NCBI RefSeq assembly: GCF_017348915.1
Contig: NZ_CP071383.1
Span: 2,852,001 to 2,916,000, forward strand
DNA length: 64,000 nucleotides
Direction: 5' to 3'
Source of the DNA: Leclercia pneumoniae
GTDB lineage: Bacteria > Pseudomonadota > Gammaproteobacteria > Enterobacterales > Enterobacteriaceae
Both the position numbers and the translations under genes were made by a program. Of the stretch, positions 42,085 through 52,597 are shown piece after piece; within the stretch, counting starts at the first letter, position 1; every line of letters begins with the position of its first letter. The notes below the pieces were generated by a model. It ran no database searches, had not been told where the DNA came from, and was given only the letters and a program-made list of their open reading frames with translations.

Positions 42085-42951
42085 TTACTGCTGGCAGTAG
42101 CGCAGGAAGCGTTGTAGCGAGCTGGAAAGGTGTTTCTGACGATGGCGAATGCACCATAGCGTGCGCACCAGCTTTGGCAAGGGCAGCGCAATCTCTACCA
42201 GCGAACCGCTCTCCAGTTGCTCGGCAATCACCCGCCGTGAAAGGCAGCTGATGCCCAACCCATGGCGAACCGCATGCTTGATGGCTTCAGAGTTGCCAAG
42301 CTCCATGCCCAGATGAAACTGCGGCAAATGCGACAACAGCAGATAATCGACAATTTCACGGGTACCTGAGCCATGCTCACGTAAAATCCACGGCGCCTGC
42401 GCCAGCCGCGCCAGCGTCACCTCCCCCTGTAGCAGCGAAGAGGCCGGCGAGGCAAAGACCACCAGTTCATCTTCCAGCCAGGGTTCAGCAACAATATCCG
42501 CGTTATGGCATGGCCCTTCGATCAGACCGATATCGACCCGAAAGTCGATAATGGCGTTAATCACATCCTGGCTGTTCCCTACGCTCATCTCCAGCGGCAA
42601 GGTAGGGAAATCCCGGCGGTAGCGGGCGATGACCTCCGGCAGGATATAGTTGCCAATCGTACTGCTCGCCGAAACGCGAATGGCTCCGTTCTCTTCCCGG
42701 AACAACTGCTCAATCTCGACCGTCTGCTCCAGCAACGCCAGCGCCCGGGGGTAGAGCAGCCGCCCATGCTCGTTCACCACCAGCCGCTTCCCTACCCTGT
42801 CAAAAAGCTGCACGCCGAGTTGCCCTTCAAGGTCGGTGAGCGCCGCGCTGACCGCAGATTGCGATAACGCCAGCATCTGCGATGCCTGGGTCGTCGAGCC
42901 GCTTTTCAGCACTTCGGTAAAGACTTCAAGCTGGCGTAAGGTAATGTGCAT
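42085..42951 (-). CDS. yeiE: YeiE, LysR-family regulator
   Basis: A 288-aa LysR-type regulator (E. coli 293). The N-terminal HTH is residues 1-60 ([20 protein letters not shown], with [13 protein letters not shown] as recognition region). The effector domain spans about 90-285. It is divergent from yeiH across 125 bases, the usual target geometry. In enterobacteria YeiE has been linked to sulfite tolerance, iron homeostasis and motility; the ligand here is inferred from homology only. Confidence 0.93.
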   Translation of the reverse strand: MHITLRQLEVFTEVLKSGSTTQASQMLALSQSAVSAALTDLEGQLGVQLFDRVGKRLVVNEHGRLLYPRALALLEQTVEIEQLFREENGAIRVSASSTIGNYILPEVIARYRRDFPTLPLEMSVGNSQDVINAIIDFRVDIGLIEGPCHNADIVAEPWLEDELVVFASPASSLLQGEVTLARLAQAPWILREHGSGTREIVDYLLLSHLPQFHLGMELGNSEAIKHAVRHGLGISCLSRRVIAEQLESGSLVEIALPLPKLVRTLWCIRHRQKHLSSSLQRFLRYCQQ

Positions 42952-43076
42952 AGTCGCATTCCACGGTAGGGTCAGTAGGGGATACTTACCACTTATAGAG
43001 ATTAATTATAAATATATAATCAATTTTATTTTTAAACCAGCGCGGCGTAATCTCCAGCCAGAGAAAGGAGAAGATT

Positions 43077-44123
43077 ATGACGACACTGATTGCACAGCAT
43101 CATCGTTCTGTATGGCATTACGCCCCGGGTCTGGCCCTGAGCGCACTCATCACCGGCGCGGCGCTCTGGGGTGGCAGTATCCCTGCGGTAGCGGGGGCCG
43201 GGTTTAGCGCCCTGACGCTGGCCATTTTATTTGGCATGGTGGTCGGTAATACGGTGTACCCGCGTCTCTGGCGTTCCTGTGACGGCGGCGTGATCTTTGC
43301 TAAACAGCACCTGCTACGCCTGGGGATCATTCTGTACGGTTTTCGCCTCACCTTTGCCCAGATTGCCGACGTGGGCGTCAGCGGCATCGCCATAGATGTG
43401 TTGACGCTGAGCAGCACCTTTATGCTGGCCTGCTTTATCGGACAAAAAGTGTTCGGGCTGGATAAGCACACCAGCTGGTTGATTGGCGCAGGCAGCAGCA
43501 TCTGCGGCGCGGCGGCAGTGCTGGCGACCGAGCCGGTAGTGAAAGCCGAGGCCAGTAAAGTGACGGTGGCCGTGGCAACCGTGGTGATATTCGGTACCCT
43601 GGCCATTTTCCTCTATCCGGCCATGTACCCCCTGCTGGCGCACTGGTTCAGCCCGGAAAACTACGGCATCTATATCGGTTCGACCATGCACGAGGTCGCC
43701 CAGGTAGTGGCTGCGGGTCATGCTATCAATCCGGAGGCGGAAAACGCGGCGGTGATCGCCAAAATGCTGCGCGTGATGATGCTGGCACCGTTCCTCATCT
43801 TCCTCGCAGCAAGGGTTAAACAGCTGGCACCGGCGGGCCAGGCGCAGAAAGGTAAAATCACCATTCCGTGGTTCGCTATCCTCTTTATCGTGGTGGCTAT
43901 CTTTAACTCCTTCCACCTGCTGCCAAAAGCGGTGGTCGATATGCTAATCACCCTGGATACCGTCCTGCTGGCGATGGCGATGGCAGCACTGGGGGTCACA
44001 ACCCACGTCAGTGCTCTGAAAAAGGCCGGCGTTAAGCCGCTGCTGATGGCGTTGATCCTCTTTATCTGGCTGATCGTCGGCGGGGGTGCCATCAACCTGG
44101 CGGTTCATAGCCTGATGGCATAA
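43077..44123 (+). CDS. yeiH: YeiH, UPF0324 membrane protein (putative sulfate/sulfite exporter family)
   Basis: A 348-aa protein (E. coli 349) with about ten helices. Conserved family segments are GMVVGNTVYPR, LIGAGSSICGAAAVLATEPV, GSTMHEVAQVVAAGHAI and LAMAMAALGVTTHV. The family is annotated as putative sulfate exporters, without firm proof. An AAGGAG-like site stands before ATG 43077. It is divergent from yeiE, its probable activator. Confidence 0.93.
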   Translation: MTTLIAQHHRSVWHYAPGLALSALITGAALWGGSIPAVAGAGFSALTLAILFGMVVGNTVYPRLWRSCDGGVIFAKQHLLRLGIILYGFRLTFAQIADVGVSGIAIDVLTLSSTFMLACFIGQKVFGLDKHTSWLIGAGSSICGAAAVLATEPVVKAEASKVTVAVATVVIFGTLAIFLYPAMYPLLAHWFSPENYGIYIGSTMHEVAQVVAAGHAINPEAENAAVIAKMLRVMMLAPFLIFLAARVKQLAPAGQAQKGKITIPWFAILFIVVAIFNSFHLLPKAVVDMLITLDTVLLAMAMAALGVTTHVSALKKAGVKPLLMALILFIWLIVGGGAINLAVHSLMA

Positions 44124-44199
44124 ACCACTACATCCTTCTCCTGTTAACCCGCTATCATAAGCGTTTGCTTTCCCCGGCGGGTTAAACAGGAGTCCCTTT

Positions 44200-45057
44200 A
44201 TGAAATATGTTGGAGCGCACGTCAGCGCAGCTGGCGGTCTTGCAAATGCTGCCATTCGCGCTGCTGAAATTGAGGCGACCGCTTTCGCCCTGTTCACCAA
44301 AAATCAGCGCCAGTGGCGCGCCGCCCCGCTCTCCACACAAGTGATTGATGATTTTAAAGCCGCATGCGAGAAATACCACTTTGGCCCCGGCCAAATTCTG
44401 CCGCATGACAGCTACCTAATTAATTTAGGTCATCCGGTCCAGGAGGCTCTCGATAAATCTCGCGACGCGTTCATTGATGAGATGCAGCGCTGCGAACAGC
44501 TTGGCCTGACCTTGCTGAACTTCCACCCTGGTAGCCACTTGTCGCAAATCGACGAATCCACCTGTCTGGCACGCATCGCTGAGTCCATTAATATCGCGCT
44601 GGACAAAACGCAAGGGGTGACCGCCGTCATCGAAAACACGGCCGGTCAGGGCAGCAACCTCGGCTTTAAATTCGAACAGCTGGCCGAGATTATCGCCGGG
44701 GTTGAGGACAAAACCCGCGTGGGGGTGTGTATCGATACCTGTCACGCCTTTGCCGCAGGCTACGATCTCCGTACTACCGAAGAGACCGAAAAAACCTTCG
44801 CAGAATTCGAGCGTATCGTCGGCTTCCAGTATTTGCGCGGTATGCACCTGAACGATGCGAAAAGCGCCTTTGGTAGCCGCGTTGACCGCCATCACAGCCT
44901 GGGTGAAGGCAATATTGGCCATGATGCGTTCCGCTTTATTATGCAGGACGCCCGCTTCGACGGCATTCCCATGGTTCTGGAGACCATTAATCCGGATATC
45001 TGGGCCGAAGAGATTGCCTGGCTGAAGGCGCAGCAAACGGCGGAGGCAACGGCGTAA
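44200..45057 (+). CDS. nfo: Endonuclease IV
   Basis: A 285-aa AP endonuclease, same length as E. coli Nfo. The TIM barrel carries the three-zinc signatures [40 protein letters not shown] and [20 protein letters not shown]. It incises at abasic and oxidised sites in base-excision repair and is SoxRS induced in E. coli. K-12 has yeiI next; here nupX follows directly. Confidence 0.98.
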   Translation: MKYVGAHVSAAGGLANAAIRAAEIEATAFALFTKNQRQWRAAPLSTQVIDDFKAACEKYHFGPGQILPHDSYLINLGHPVQEALDKSRDAFIDEMQRCEQLGLTLLNFHPGSHLSQIDESTCLARIAESINIALDKTQGVTAVIENTAGQGSNLGFKFEQLAEIIAGVEDKTRVGVCIDTCHAFAAGYDLRTTEETEKTFAEFERIVGFQYLRGMHLNDAKSAFGSRVDRHHSLGEGNIGHDAFRFIMQDARFDGIPMVLETINPDIWAEEIAWLKAQQTAEATA

Positions 45058-45116
45058 GCTTAAGCCCCGGAGCCTGCTGATAACGTCCTCTGCCGCAGGC
45101 CCATTTCGATCGACTA

Positions 45117-45138
45117 TCGCGCCGCTTACGCGGCGCGA
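45117..45138 (-). terminator. GC-rich hairpin after nupX
   Basis: A perfect 9-bp stem with a TTAC loop on the plus strand (TCGCGCCGC / GCGGCGCGA), three bases beyond the nupX stop. It lacks a T-run and so may be a weak terminator shared with nfo. Confidence 0.5.
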
Positions 45139-45141
45139 CTC

Positions 45142-46395
45142 TTACCCAGCCAGGCCAATAAAGAAACCCGCAATGGTGGCGCTCATCAGATTAGAGAGCG
45201 TCGCGGCGGCCAGTGCCCGCAACCCCAGCTGCGCAATTTCCGGCGCGCGTCGGGGGGAAACGGCAGAAAACGCCCCGACCACGACCCCGATCGATCCGAA
45301 ATTCGCAAACCCGCACAGCGCAAACGAGATAATGGCGATGGTTTTCACATCCAGCTGGCCGGCAGTTTGCAGCCAGGGCGAGAAGTGGAGATAAGCGACA
45401 AATTCGTTTATCGCCAGCTTCTGACCAATCAGGCTACCGGCCAGATGCGCATCGCTCCAGTCGACCCCCATCAACCATGCCAGCGGCGCCAGCGCGTAGC
45501 CAAAAATCCCCTCCAGGGTCGCCCCGCCGAAACCAAACCAACCGCCAATACCGCCAATAATCCCGTTGATCATGGCGATAATGGCCACAAACGCCATGAC
45601 TACCGTCGCCACGCCGGCGGCGATTTTCAGCCCGGTCATCGCCCCGCTGGCGGCCGCTTCAATAATGCTTTTGGGCGGCGTTTCGGTAAACGAAAGGTTA
45701 TCGAACGATACCTGCGAGGCCTCCGTCGCCGGGCTCAGTAGGCGAGCAAAGAGAATGCCGCCCGGGATTGCCATCAGCGAGGCGGCCAGCAGGTAACCAA
45801 TGGGTACCCCTAAAGCGGCGTAGCCAATCATTGTCGACCCCGCGATCGACGCCATCCCGCTACAGATCGCGGTAAAAAGCTCATTGCGGTTAAGACGCTC
45901 CATAAAAGGCTTCACGATCGCCGGGATCTCGTTCTGCCCGAGGAAAATGGTGGTGACCGCGACAAAGGATTCGATTTTGCTGATATTAAGCGCTTTCTGG
46001 AAAATTCCTCCAAGAAGACGAATCAGGAAGCCCATTACGCCAATGTAATAGAGCAGGCTGACCAGCGCGGTGATAAAAATGATGGCGGGAAGCACGCGAA
46101 AGGCAAACACAAAGCCGGCGCCATCAAAGACTTTGTCCATCTTGGGCCCGACCAGCGAGCCAAAGATAAAGGCGCTACCGGCATCGCTATAGGTCATCAC
46201 TTTGTGGATGCCGTAGGCAGCCTTTTCTGCCAGCCACTTCCCGGGTGGAAAATAGAGCATGATGCCGCCGATGGCGATTTGCAGCAGCAACGCCGCCCCT
46301 ACCGTGCGCAGACTAATACGCTTTTTATTCACTGACAGCAGAAACGCGATTGCCAGTAATACCACCATACCCAGAACACTTCTCATGACGTCCAT
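45142..46395 (-). CDS. nupX: NupX, concentrative nucleoside transporter
   Basis: A 417-aa CNT-family protein (E. coli NupX 416) beginning MDVMRSVLGMVVLLAIAFLL, with the family motifs GQNEIPAIVKPFMERLNR, GMASIAGSTMIGY and LCGFANFGSIGVVVGAFSA. It imports nucleosides with protons. It lies downstream of rihB (115-base gap, same strand), so uptake and hydrolysis of nucleosides are linked. Confidence 0.95.
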   Translation of the reverse strand: MDVMRSVLGMVVLLAIAFLLSVNKKRISLRTVGAALLLQIAIGGIMLYFPPGKWLAEKAAYGIHKVMTYSDAGSAFIFGSLVGPKMDKVFDGAGFVFAFRVLPAIIFITALVSLLYYIGVMGFLIRLLGGIFQKALNISKIESFVAVTTIFLGQNEIPAIVKPFMERLNRNELFTAICSGMASIAGSTMIGYAALGVPIGYLLAASLMAIPGGILFARLLSPATEASQVSFDNLSFTETPPKSIIEAAASGAMTGLKIAAGVATVVMAFVAIIAMINGIIGGIGGWFGFGGATLEGIFGYALAPLAWLMGVDWSDAHLAGSLIGQKLAINEFVAYLHFSPWLQTAGQLDVKTIAIISFALCGFANFGSIGVVVGAFSAVSPRRAPEIAQLGLRALAAATLSNLMSATIAGFFIGLAG

Positions 46396-46510
46396 AATGA
46401 TTTTCTCTTACGGCCAGGTCTGATTTTGTTGCGGGCTACCGCTTGCTGCCCGTTGGGTGTGACAGCGATGGCGCTTTGCGCAATGGCTGTCACGCCGCAC
46501 GCCCAGGGGA

Positions 46511-47443
46511 TTAGTGGTACTTACGTACACACTCTTCCACTAAGTCCCAGAACCAGTGGGTGTCGATGGTGATGCCCACTTTGGTGTTCGCCGGTTTGCC
46601 CAGAACGCCCAGCTCATCGCAGACCGTGCGTCCATAGCAAGGGCCACTGTTGACGTCGATTTCGACGTACATCTCCTGGGTTTTAATGCCGGCAGGGTTG
46701 ATGAGGTAAGCAATACAGGTGGCGTCGTGAACCGGGCCGCCCGCTAAGCCATAGTTTTCATACTGGGTTTTGAGGGTAAAGTTCATGATGTCGCTGAAGA
46801 GCTTGCCGGCCGGTCCCCCCGCTTTTTCCATTCTGGCGATCACGTCGGCAGTGCAGACCGTCTGGTTAGTCAGATCCAGCCCCATCATCACCAGCGGCAC
46901 ACCGGAGGTGAAGACAACGCGGGCCGCTTCCGGATCGGCAAAGATATTAAACTCAGCGGATGGGGTGAAATTACCAGTGCCGTAAGCCCCGCCCATCAGC
47001 ACAATCTCACGGATTTTGGGCACAATGGCGGGCTGCATACGCATCGCCACCGCAATATTGCTCAGCGGACCGACGGGCACCAGGGTGATATCCCCTTCGC
47101 TTGCCATCAGCGTATCGATAATGAATTTTACGGCATGCGTATTTTCCGCTTTGCGGGTCAACGGAGCAAATACCGGGCCATCCAGACCCGTTTCGCCATG
47201 GATATTATCGGCAACGATTTGCTGGCGCATTATCGGCTGCGGCATACCCGCATAGACCGGAACATGAATATCTAATGTCTGACAGACATTTAATCCATTG
47301 ACTAATGTTTTATCCAGCGTCTGATTACCGGCAACAATCGTTATCCCTAATAAATCGATAGCCGGATGCCTTGCTGCCAGCATTATCGCAATAGCATCGT
47401 CATGGCCTGGATCGCAATCAAGAATAATCTTTCTCTTTTCCAT
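46511..47443 (-). CDS. rihB: RihB, ribonucleoside hydrolase
   Basis: A 310-aa nucleoside hydrolase (E. coli 313) from ATG 47443 ([20 protein letters not shown]), with AGGA eight bases upstream; the longer upstream frame is not conserved. The calcium-binding DCDPGHDDA motif, [15 protein letters not shown] and the C-terminal His segment ([13 protein letters not shown]) are intact. It cleaves cytidine and uridine to base and ribose. It is divergent from yeiL. Confidence 0.95.
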   Translation of the reverse strand: MEKRKIILDCDPGHDDAIAIMLAARHPAIDLLGITIVAGNQTLDKTLVNGLNVCQTLDIHVPVYAGMPQPIMRQQIVADNIHGETGLDGPVFAPLTRKAENTHAVKFIIDTLMASEGDITLVPVGPLSNIAVAMRMQPAIVPKIREIVLMGGAYGTGNFTPSAEFNIFADPEAARVVFTSGVPLVMMGLDLTNQTVCTADVIARMEKAGGPAGKLFSDIMNFTLKTQYENYGLAGGPVHDATCIAYLINPAGIKTQEMYVEIDVNSGPCYGRTVCDELGVLGKPANTKVGITIDTHWFWDLVEECVRKYH

Positions 47444-47569
47444 TTTTATTTCCTCGGTTCGCTGTTGCGTTAATTTCATTTCAGTCATTAAGGGGGTAGT
47501 GTCGACGATTGAATGTTAACAACGGAGAACGTATGCTAAATATGAGAAATCTCACATCAGGAATGGGCC

Positions 47570-48268
47570 GTGAAAGAGATCCACAATGAGGTTGTTAAAC
47601 AGGAACTGATTCTGCAGTCAGGATATAAGGAACGGTTTTCCGTGGATATTTTGCGGGATACCCGCTTGTTTGAGGTCGCAGCAGGTGAGGAGATTGTGAG
47701 AGTAGGCCAGCAGCCCGCCTGGCTCTTCTATCTCGTGCGCGGACGCGCCAGACTGTACGCCACCTCAGCCAATGGGCGGGTGTCGCTGATCGACTTCTTT
47801 ACTGCACCCTGTTTTATTGGCGAAATTGAATTAGTTGACGCGGATCACGAACCCCGGGCTGTTCAGGCTATTGAAGCGTGCTGGTGTCTGGCGTTGCCGA
47901 TGAAGCAGTACCGCCCCTTATTGTTGAATGATGCAACATTTTTACGGCATTTGTGCATTGCGCTAAGCCGCAAAAATTATCGCAATATTGTTTCGCTTAC
48001 CCAAAATCAATCTTTCCCGCTGATTAATCGACTGGCGGCCTTTATTTTATTGACGCAGAATTGTGATATCTATCGCGAAAAACATACGCAGGCGGCCGAA
48101 TATATGGGGGTCTCCTACCGTCATCTTCTTTATGTTATTGCGCAGTTCACTCAGGAAGGTGTACTGATAAAGCAAAAAGCGGGCTATATCATCAAAAATA
48201 AATCCCGACTGCTTAATCTGGCGCGGGAGATGGATCCCGAAAATAATTTCTCTGAATTATTACGTTAA
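47570..48268 (+). CDS. yeiL: YeiL, CRP/FNR-family regulator
   Basis: A 232-aa regulator starting at GTG 47570 with AGGAA upstream (E. coli YeiL 219 aa). The cyclic-nucleotide-like domain covers about residues 25-140 (SWLFYL-type segment as [20 protein letters not shown]). The C-terminal winged HTH is about 160-215 ([20 protein letters not shown]). E. coli YeiL is linked to post-exponential survival and nitrogen starvation. The psuTGK genes that follow it in K-12 are absent; fruA comes next. Confidence 0.92.
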   Translation: MKEIHNEVVKQELILQSGYKERFSVDILRDTRLFEVAAGEEIVRVGQQPAWLFYLVRGRARLYATSANGRVSLIDFFTAPCFIGEIELVDADHEPRAVQAIEACWCLALPMKQYRPLLLNDATFLRHLCIALSRKNYRNIVSLTQNQSFPLINRLAAFILLTQNCDIYREKHTQAAEYMGVSYRHLLYVIAQFTQEGVLIKQKAGYIIKNKSRLLNLAREMDPENNFSELLR

Positions 48269-48384
48269 CCGCTTCACGCCTTTCTCGTTATATTACGCCG
48301 ATCGACTCTGCCACCCGTACTCCAGACGGGGTGAGTGCGGAAAAGCGATATGTCCGGAGGGAAAATGGCCGTTTGTCAGGCCAT

Positions 48385-48412
48385 AAAAAAACGCGGCCGA
48401 CGCCGCGTTTTT
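48385..48412. terminator. Bidirectional terminator between yeiL and fruA
   Basis: AAAAACGCGGC and GCCGCGTTTTT form a perfect 11-bp stem with a CGAC loop. A- and T-runs on either side let it act in both directions. Confidence 0.88.
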
Positions 48413-48415
48413 GAG

Positions 48416-48445
48416 ATGAAAAAAGGCAGAGTCACCTCTGCCTTT
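48416..48445 (-). terminator. Second terminator after fruA
   Basis: On the minus strand AAAGGCAGAG and CTCTGCCTTT form a perfect 10-bp stem (4-base loop) followed by TTT. It lies 14 bases from the fruA stop. Confidence 0.85.
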
Positions 48446-48459
48446 ATGCGTGAGCGGGT

Positions 48460-50145
48460 TTAAGCCGCTTTGGCAACTGCTTCCGCTTCCGGGCGCTTCA
48501 GCACCGCGTAAGAGAGGCCCGCCACCAGGGTACCGGCGATAATCGCCAGCAGGTAACCCAGTACCGGCGTGATCGCCCCAGGGATCAGCAGGACAAACAG
48601 ACCGCCGTGCGGTGCCATCAGCTTCGCACCAATGGCCATAGAGATAGCACCGGTCACTGCACCACCCGCGATACAGCAAGGCAGAACGCGCATTGGGTCA
48701 CGCGCAGCGAACGGAATGGCACCCTCGGTGATGAAGCACAGACCGAGAACCAGCGCTGCTTTGCCGCCTTCCTGTTGTGCCTTATCGAATTTACGGTGTG
48801 CAATGATTGTCGCCAGGCCCAGCGCCAGCGGTGGCACCATACCGGCAGCCATAATGGCAGCCATCGGCGCGTAAGTCTGGGTACTCAGCAGGCCAACACC
48901 AAACGCATAGGCCGCTTTGTTCACCGGGCCGCCCATATCGGTACACATCATGCCCCCGAGGATTGCGCCCAGCAGTACCGCATTGGCAGTGCCCATGGTT
49001 TGCAGCCAGTGGGTCAGGCCTTCGAGGATACCCGCGACCGGCTTACCGATCAGGTAGATCATTCCCAGACCCACCACCAGGCTTGAAAGCAGCGGAATGA
49101 TCAGGATCGGCTTCAGCGCTTCCATACTCTGCGGCAATTTCAACTTCGAACTAATCAGCTTCGCAACATAACCGGCCAGGAAGCCCGCGATGATCCCGCC
49201 GATGAAACCTGAACCTGTGCTTACAGCCAACATACCGCCGATAAGACCTGGAGTCAGACCCGGACGATCCGCGATAGAGAAGGCGATATAACCTGCCAGG
49301 ACAGGTACCATCAGCGCGAAGGCAGAACCCCCACCAATTTGCATCAGCGCCGCAGCCAGCGTGTTCGGCTCTTTAAAGGCTTCGATACCGAAAGCGAAGG
49401 AGAGTGCGATACACAGACCACCAGCTACCACCATCGGCAGCATATAGGAAACCCCGGTCAGCAGGTGACGATAAGCGCCAGCAGACTCTTTTTTGGTTTC
49501 CGTCGCGCCCTGGGCACCGCCCGCCGCCTGATACGGCTTCGCTTCTGCTACGGCCTTATCGAACTCCTGCGCGGTCTTCTTCAACGCCAGACCAGTAGAG
49601 GTACGGTACATCGGTTTTCCGGCGAATTTCGCCAGATCCACTTCGATGTCTGCCGCCACGATCACCAGATCCGCTTCAGCCACCTCTTCGGGGGTGATGG
49701 CATTGCCTGCACCCACGGAGCCGCGGGTTTCAACTTTTACCCACCAGCCACGTTTTTTGGCTTCGGTTTCAATGGCTTCAGCCGCCATGAAAGTGTGTGC
49801 CACGCCCGTTGGACAGGCTGTCACCGCCACCACGCGTTTCGGACCGCCGCTCAGGGCCGGTGCCGTTGCCGCTGGCAGGGTATAGACCGAGGCGTGATCC
49901 TTCGCTTCGCTCAGGAACAGCTCCGGGTGGGCAACCGCGCGATTGATATCGCCCAGCCACACCTTTTTGCCGTTCAGCGCGCTGTCAGCAGGAATGGTGT
50001 CGCCCAGAACGATCACCAGTTCGGCATCGTTCGGGTTGTCCAGGATATCCAGATGTGCTTTGTGTGCCGCCGCGCCCAGCAGGGTCTTTGCCATATAGGC
50101 GCGGGCCTGTCCGAGAGCAGAGTCGATAATCAGCAGCGTTTTCAT
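48460..50145 (-). CDS. fruA: FruA, fructose PTS EIIB'BC permease
   Basis: A 561-aa permease (E. coli 563). The duplicated EIIB' (about residues 1-95) is followed by catalytic EIIB (about 105-205, phosphocysteine in VTACPTGVAHTFMAAEAIET) and EIIC with about nine helices (about 225-550). It imports fructose as fructose 1-phosphate. It is the last gene of fruBKA, 16 bases after fruK. Confidence 0.97.
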   Translation of the reverse strand: MKTLLIIDSALGQARAYMAKTLLGAAAHKAHLDILDNPNDAELVIVLGDTIPADSALNGKKVWLGDINRAVAHPELFLSEAKDHASVYTLPAATAPALSGGPKRVVAVTACPTGVAHTFMAAEAIETEAKKRGWWVKVETRGSVGAGNAITPEEVAEADLVIVAADIEVDLAKFAGKPMYRTSTGLALKKTAQEFDKAVAEAKPYQAAGGAQGATETKKESAGAYRHLLTGVSYMLPMVVAGGLCIALSFAFGIEAFKEPNTLAAALMQIGGGSAFALMVPVLAGYIAFSIADRPGLTPGLIGGMLAVSTGSGFIGGIIAGFLAGYVAKLISSKLKLPQSMEALKPILIIPLLSSLVVGLGMIYLIGKPVAGILEGLTHWLQTMGTANAVLLGAILGGMMCTDMGGPVNKAAYAFGVGLLSTQTYAPMAAIMAAGMVPPLALGLATIIAHRKFDKAQQEGGKAALVLGLCFITEGAIPFAARDPMRVLPCCIAGGAVTGAISMAIGAKLMAPHGGLFVLLIPGAITPVLGYLLAIIAGTLVAGLSYAVLKRPEAEAVAKAA

Positions 50146-50161
50146 TATGCCTCTCCTGCTG

Positions 50162-51100
50162 TTAGTTAAAGGGTTTTAAGTCAACGCGCGCCATCATCGC
50201 GGCTAACTGGGTACGATCGGTAATACCGACATTGCTCTGGCTCACGGCCAGGGCAGCAACAGCGGTAGCAAGACGTAACGTGTGTTCACTGGATTCACGC
50301 ATCAGCAGGCCGTAAATCAGCCCACCTACCATGGAATCCCCTGCGCCAACGGTGCTTACCACTTCCATCGACGGCGGTTTGGCAATCCATTCGCCAGACG
50401 CGTTAACCCACAGCGCGCCTTCTGCACCCAATGAAATCACCACATGAGCGATACCCTGTTCACGCAGCGCATGGGCAGCATCAATCACATCTTTCAATTC
50501 TGGCAGCTTACGGCCAGCCCAGATTTCCAGTTCGCGACGATTTGGTTTGACTAGCCATGGTGCGGCTTTAAGGCCTGCAACCAGCGCATCACGGCTGCTG
50601 TCGAAAATAATGCACGGGCACTGGCTGCGCAGACGCGTCATCCAGTCGGTAAAGGCTTCCGGGCTGACGCCCGACGGCAGACTGCCGCTGACGCATACCA
50701 TGTCGAACTGGCCCAGCCAGGAGAGCGAGTCGTTAACAAAACGTTCCCAGTCTGACTGCGTCACTTCGAAGCCGGAGAAGTTCAGGTCGGTCACTTCACC
50801 GTCTTTCTCGGTCAGCTTCACGTTGATGCGGGTACGGCCCTGCACAATCTGGAAACGGTTAGCAATGCCCAGTTCGCTGAACAGCTGCTGAAAGCCGTCC
50901 TGGTTATCTTTGCCCAGGAAGCCGCCTACGGTGACATCGATGCCCAGATCTTTCAGCACCTTCGCCACATTGATCCCTTTACCTGCCGCATGCAGGCCAG
51001 TGGTGCGCACCAGGTTGACTTCGCCGCGCTCAATCTCCGGGCAGAATCCTACCAGGTCGTAAGCCGGGTTCAGCGTAATCGTTGCAACACGTCTGCTCAT
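50162..51100 (-). CDS. fruK: FruK, 1-phosphofructokinase
   Basis: A 312-aa PfkB-family kinase, same length as E. coli FruK. It begins [19 protein letters not shown]. The PfkB signatures GLHAAGKGINVAKVLKDLG and STVGAGDSMVGGLIYGLL (catalytic Asp in GAGDS) are intact. It phosphorylates fructose 1-phosphate to the 1,6-bisphosphate; its substrate is the inducer that releases Cra. Its ATG overlaps the fruB stop by one base. Confidence 0.97.
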   Translation of the reverse strand: MSRRVATITLNPAYDLVGFCPEIERGEVNLVRTTGLHAAGKGINVAKVLKDLGIDVTVGGFLGKDNQDGFQQLFSELGIANRFQIVQGRTRINVKLTEKDGEVTDLNFSGFEVTQSDWERFVNDSLSWLGQFDMVCVSGSLPSGVSPEAFTDWMTRLRSQCPCIIFDSSRDALVAGLKAAPWLVKPNRRELEIWAGRKLPELKDVIDAAHALREQGIAHVVISLGAEGALWVNASGEWIAKPPSMEVVSTVGAGDSMVGGLIYGLLMRESSEHTLRLATAVAALAVSQSNVGITDRTQLAAMMARVDLKPFN

Positions 51101-52230
51101 TATGCGCCCTCCCCCAGACCTGCCGCGATGGCATCGCCAATGGCTTTCAGCGCCTGTTCAGCATCGGCACCCTGGGCGGTGAAGCGCAGGCGATGGCCTT
51201 TTTTCACACCCAGCGCGACCACTTTCATCAGGCTACGGCCATTAGCGGGCTTACCGCTGCCGTCGAGGTTAGTGACGGTGATGTCGCTTTCAAACTGCTT
51301 GATGGTATTAACCAGCATGGTGCCGGGGCGGGCATGCAGACCGTGTTCGTTACGCACCACGTACTCTGCACTGAGCAGGTCGTCGGTCAGCGCGTCATCG
51401 CTGGTCAGCAGCGCCAGCAGGGTCGCGGCATCTGCGTTCAGCAATTTGTCAGCTTTGTTGATCAGCAGCAGATCGCTCAGGCGTTTGAGCACGGCAACCG
51501 GCTGGTCATCGGCCATCGCGACGGTCACCAGCAGGGCTGCTTTCTCACCTTCAACATCAAATGCGGAGGCCGCACGGCTGACGGCAACAGCGCTGCGCAG
51601 ATTGCCTTCAGCACTGTCGTTCAGCCAGACGCCCTGGCCCAGGTTCAGCGGCTTGTCCGTTATGGTATGGGTGACGAATGCCGTGTCGACCGCACCCGCC
51701 TCTTTCAGACGTGCGGCGTTCATCGCCTGCAGCGTCACCAGATCGGAGGCGACCACATCCAGCGACAGCGTCGCGTTATCCAGCTTCAGCGCTTCGCTCT
51801 GCTTTTCACCCATCAGCAGTGCTCGCAGCTCTTCAGCGGTGGTGGCAGATTTCAGTTGTTCCGCCACTGCGTCATCGCTCAGCACGTGCGTCAGTTGACG
51901 CAGCAGGCCCAGATGTTCGTCACTGCTGGCGGCGATACCGATGGCGACATACGCCACCTGCCCTTCGCCCCAGAGCACGCCCTGCGGGAACTGATACACC
52001 TGCACACCGGTCTTCAGAACCTGATCGCGGGTATCGGTGGTGCCATGAGGAATGGCGATGCCATTGCCGAGGAAGGTTGAAGTCTGCTGCTCACGCGCCA
52101 GCATGCCATCAACATAGCCAGCGGCAACATTGCCAGACTGCACCAGCGCGGCAGCGATCTGCCGGATGGCCTCTTCTTTATTACCGGCCTGTTCGCCCGG
52201 ATGAATGTCCTGTACGGATAACTGGAACAT
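51100..52230 (-). CDS. fruB: FruB, fructose-specific diphosphoryl transfer protein (EIIA-HPr)
   Basis: A 376-aa protein, same length as E. coli FPr. EIIA occupies about residues 1-145 (phospho-His in [15 protein letters not shown]), a middle linker domain follows, and the C-terminal HPr-like domain begins about residue 285 (phospho-His in [15 protein letters not shown]). It passes phosphate from EI to FruA. It is first in the fruBKA operon, downstream of two Cra sites. Confidence 0.97.
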   Translation of the reverse strand: MFQLSVQDIHPGEQAGNKEEAIRQIAAALVQSGNVAAGYVDGMLAREQQTSTFLGNGIAIPHGTTDTRDQVLKTGVQVYQFPQGVLWGEGQVAYVAIGIAASSDEHLGLLRQLTHVLSDDAVAEQLKSATTAEELRALLMGEKQSEALKLDNATLSLDVVASDLVTLQAMNAARLKEAGAVDTAFVTHTITDKPLNLGQGVWLNDSAEGNLRSAVAVSRAASAFDVEGEKAALLVTVAMADDQPVAVLKRLSDLLLINKADKLLNADAATLLALLTSDDALTDDLLSAEYVVRNEHGLHARPGTMLVNTIKQFESDITVTNLDGSGKPANGRSLMKVVALGVKKGHRLRFTAQGADAEQALKAIGDAIAAGLGEGA

Positions 52231-52252
52231 AGCTCTCCACTCCTGCTGAAAT

Positions 52253-52331
52253 TGAATCGTTTCAGCTTAAATGTGAAAATAGGCGCCAATCCGTTTGTAT
52301 TAGATCAACCAATTAGCGCTGAAACGTTTCA
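52253..52331 (-). promoter_or_regulatory. Two Cra (FruR) operators upstream of fruB
   Basis: TGAATCGTTTCA (52253-52264) and the perfect palindrome TGAAACGTTTCA (52320-52331) both fit the Cra consensus TGAAWCGWTWCA. The first is 22 bases from the fruB ATG and the second about 90. E. coli fruBKA has the same two-site layout. The remaining 266 bases up to setB show no gene; they presumably hold the setB promoter. Confidence 0.88.
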
Positions 52332-52597
52332 AGAAGTCTTGCTTTTTATCGCCATCCTTGCAAGTAAAGTTACGTTTCAGCTTTCGGAATTTAGAGTTGC
52401 AGCACATTTTTGCAACATTCCGTCCTCTTTCGCGGGCAATAAAAGAGACCAGCGCCCTTTACTTCAGCAGCTTCAGCAAGCGCAGCGGCATTATGAAATG
52501 CCATTTTGATTTATTGTGGGTAATCAGAGTGCGCATCTGTTCATTTTCTGACAAGCGGCGTAAACTCCGCCTCTCTTCATATTACTGATACAGAAAC

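Noticed and set aside
49339-52080. Long plus-strand frames opposite fruA and fruB
   Set aside because: They are shadows of the fru genes, which have clear catalytic motifs, Cra sites and terminators on the minus strand.
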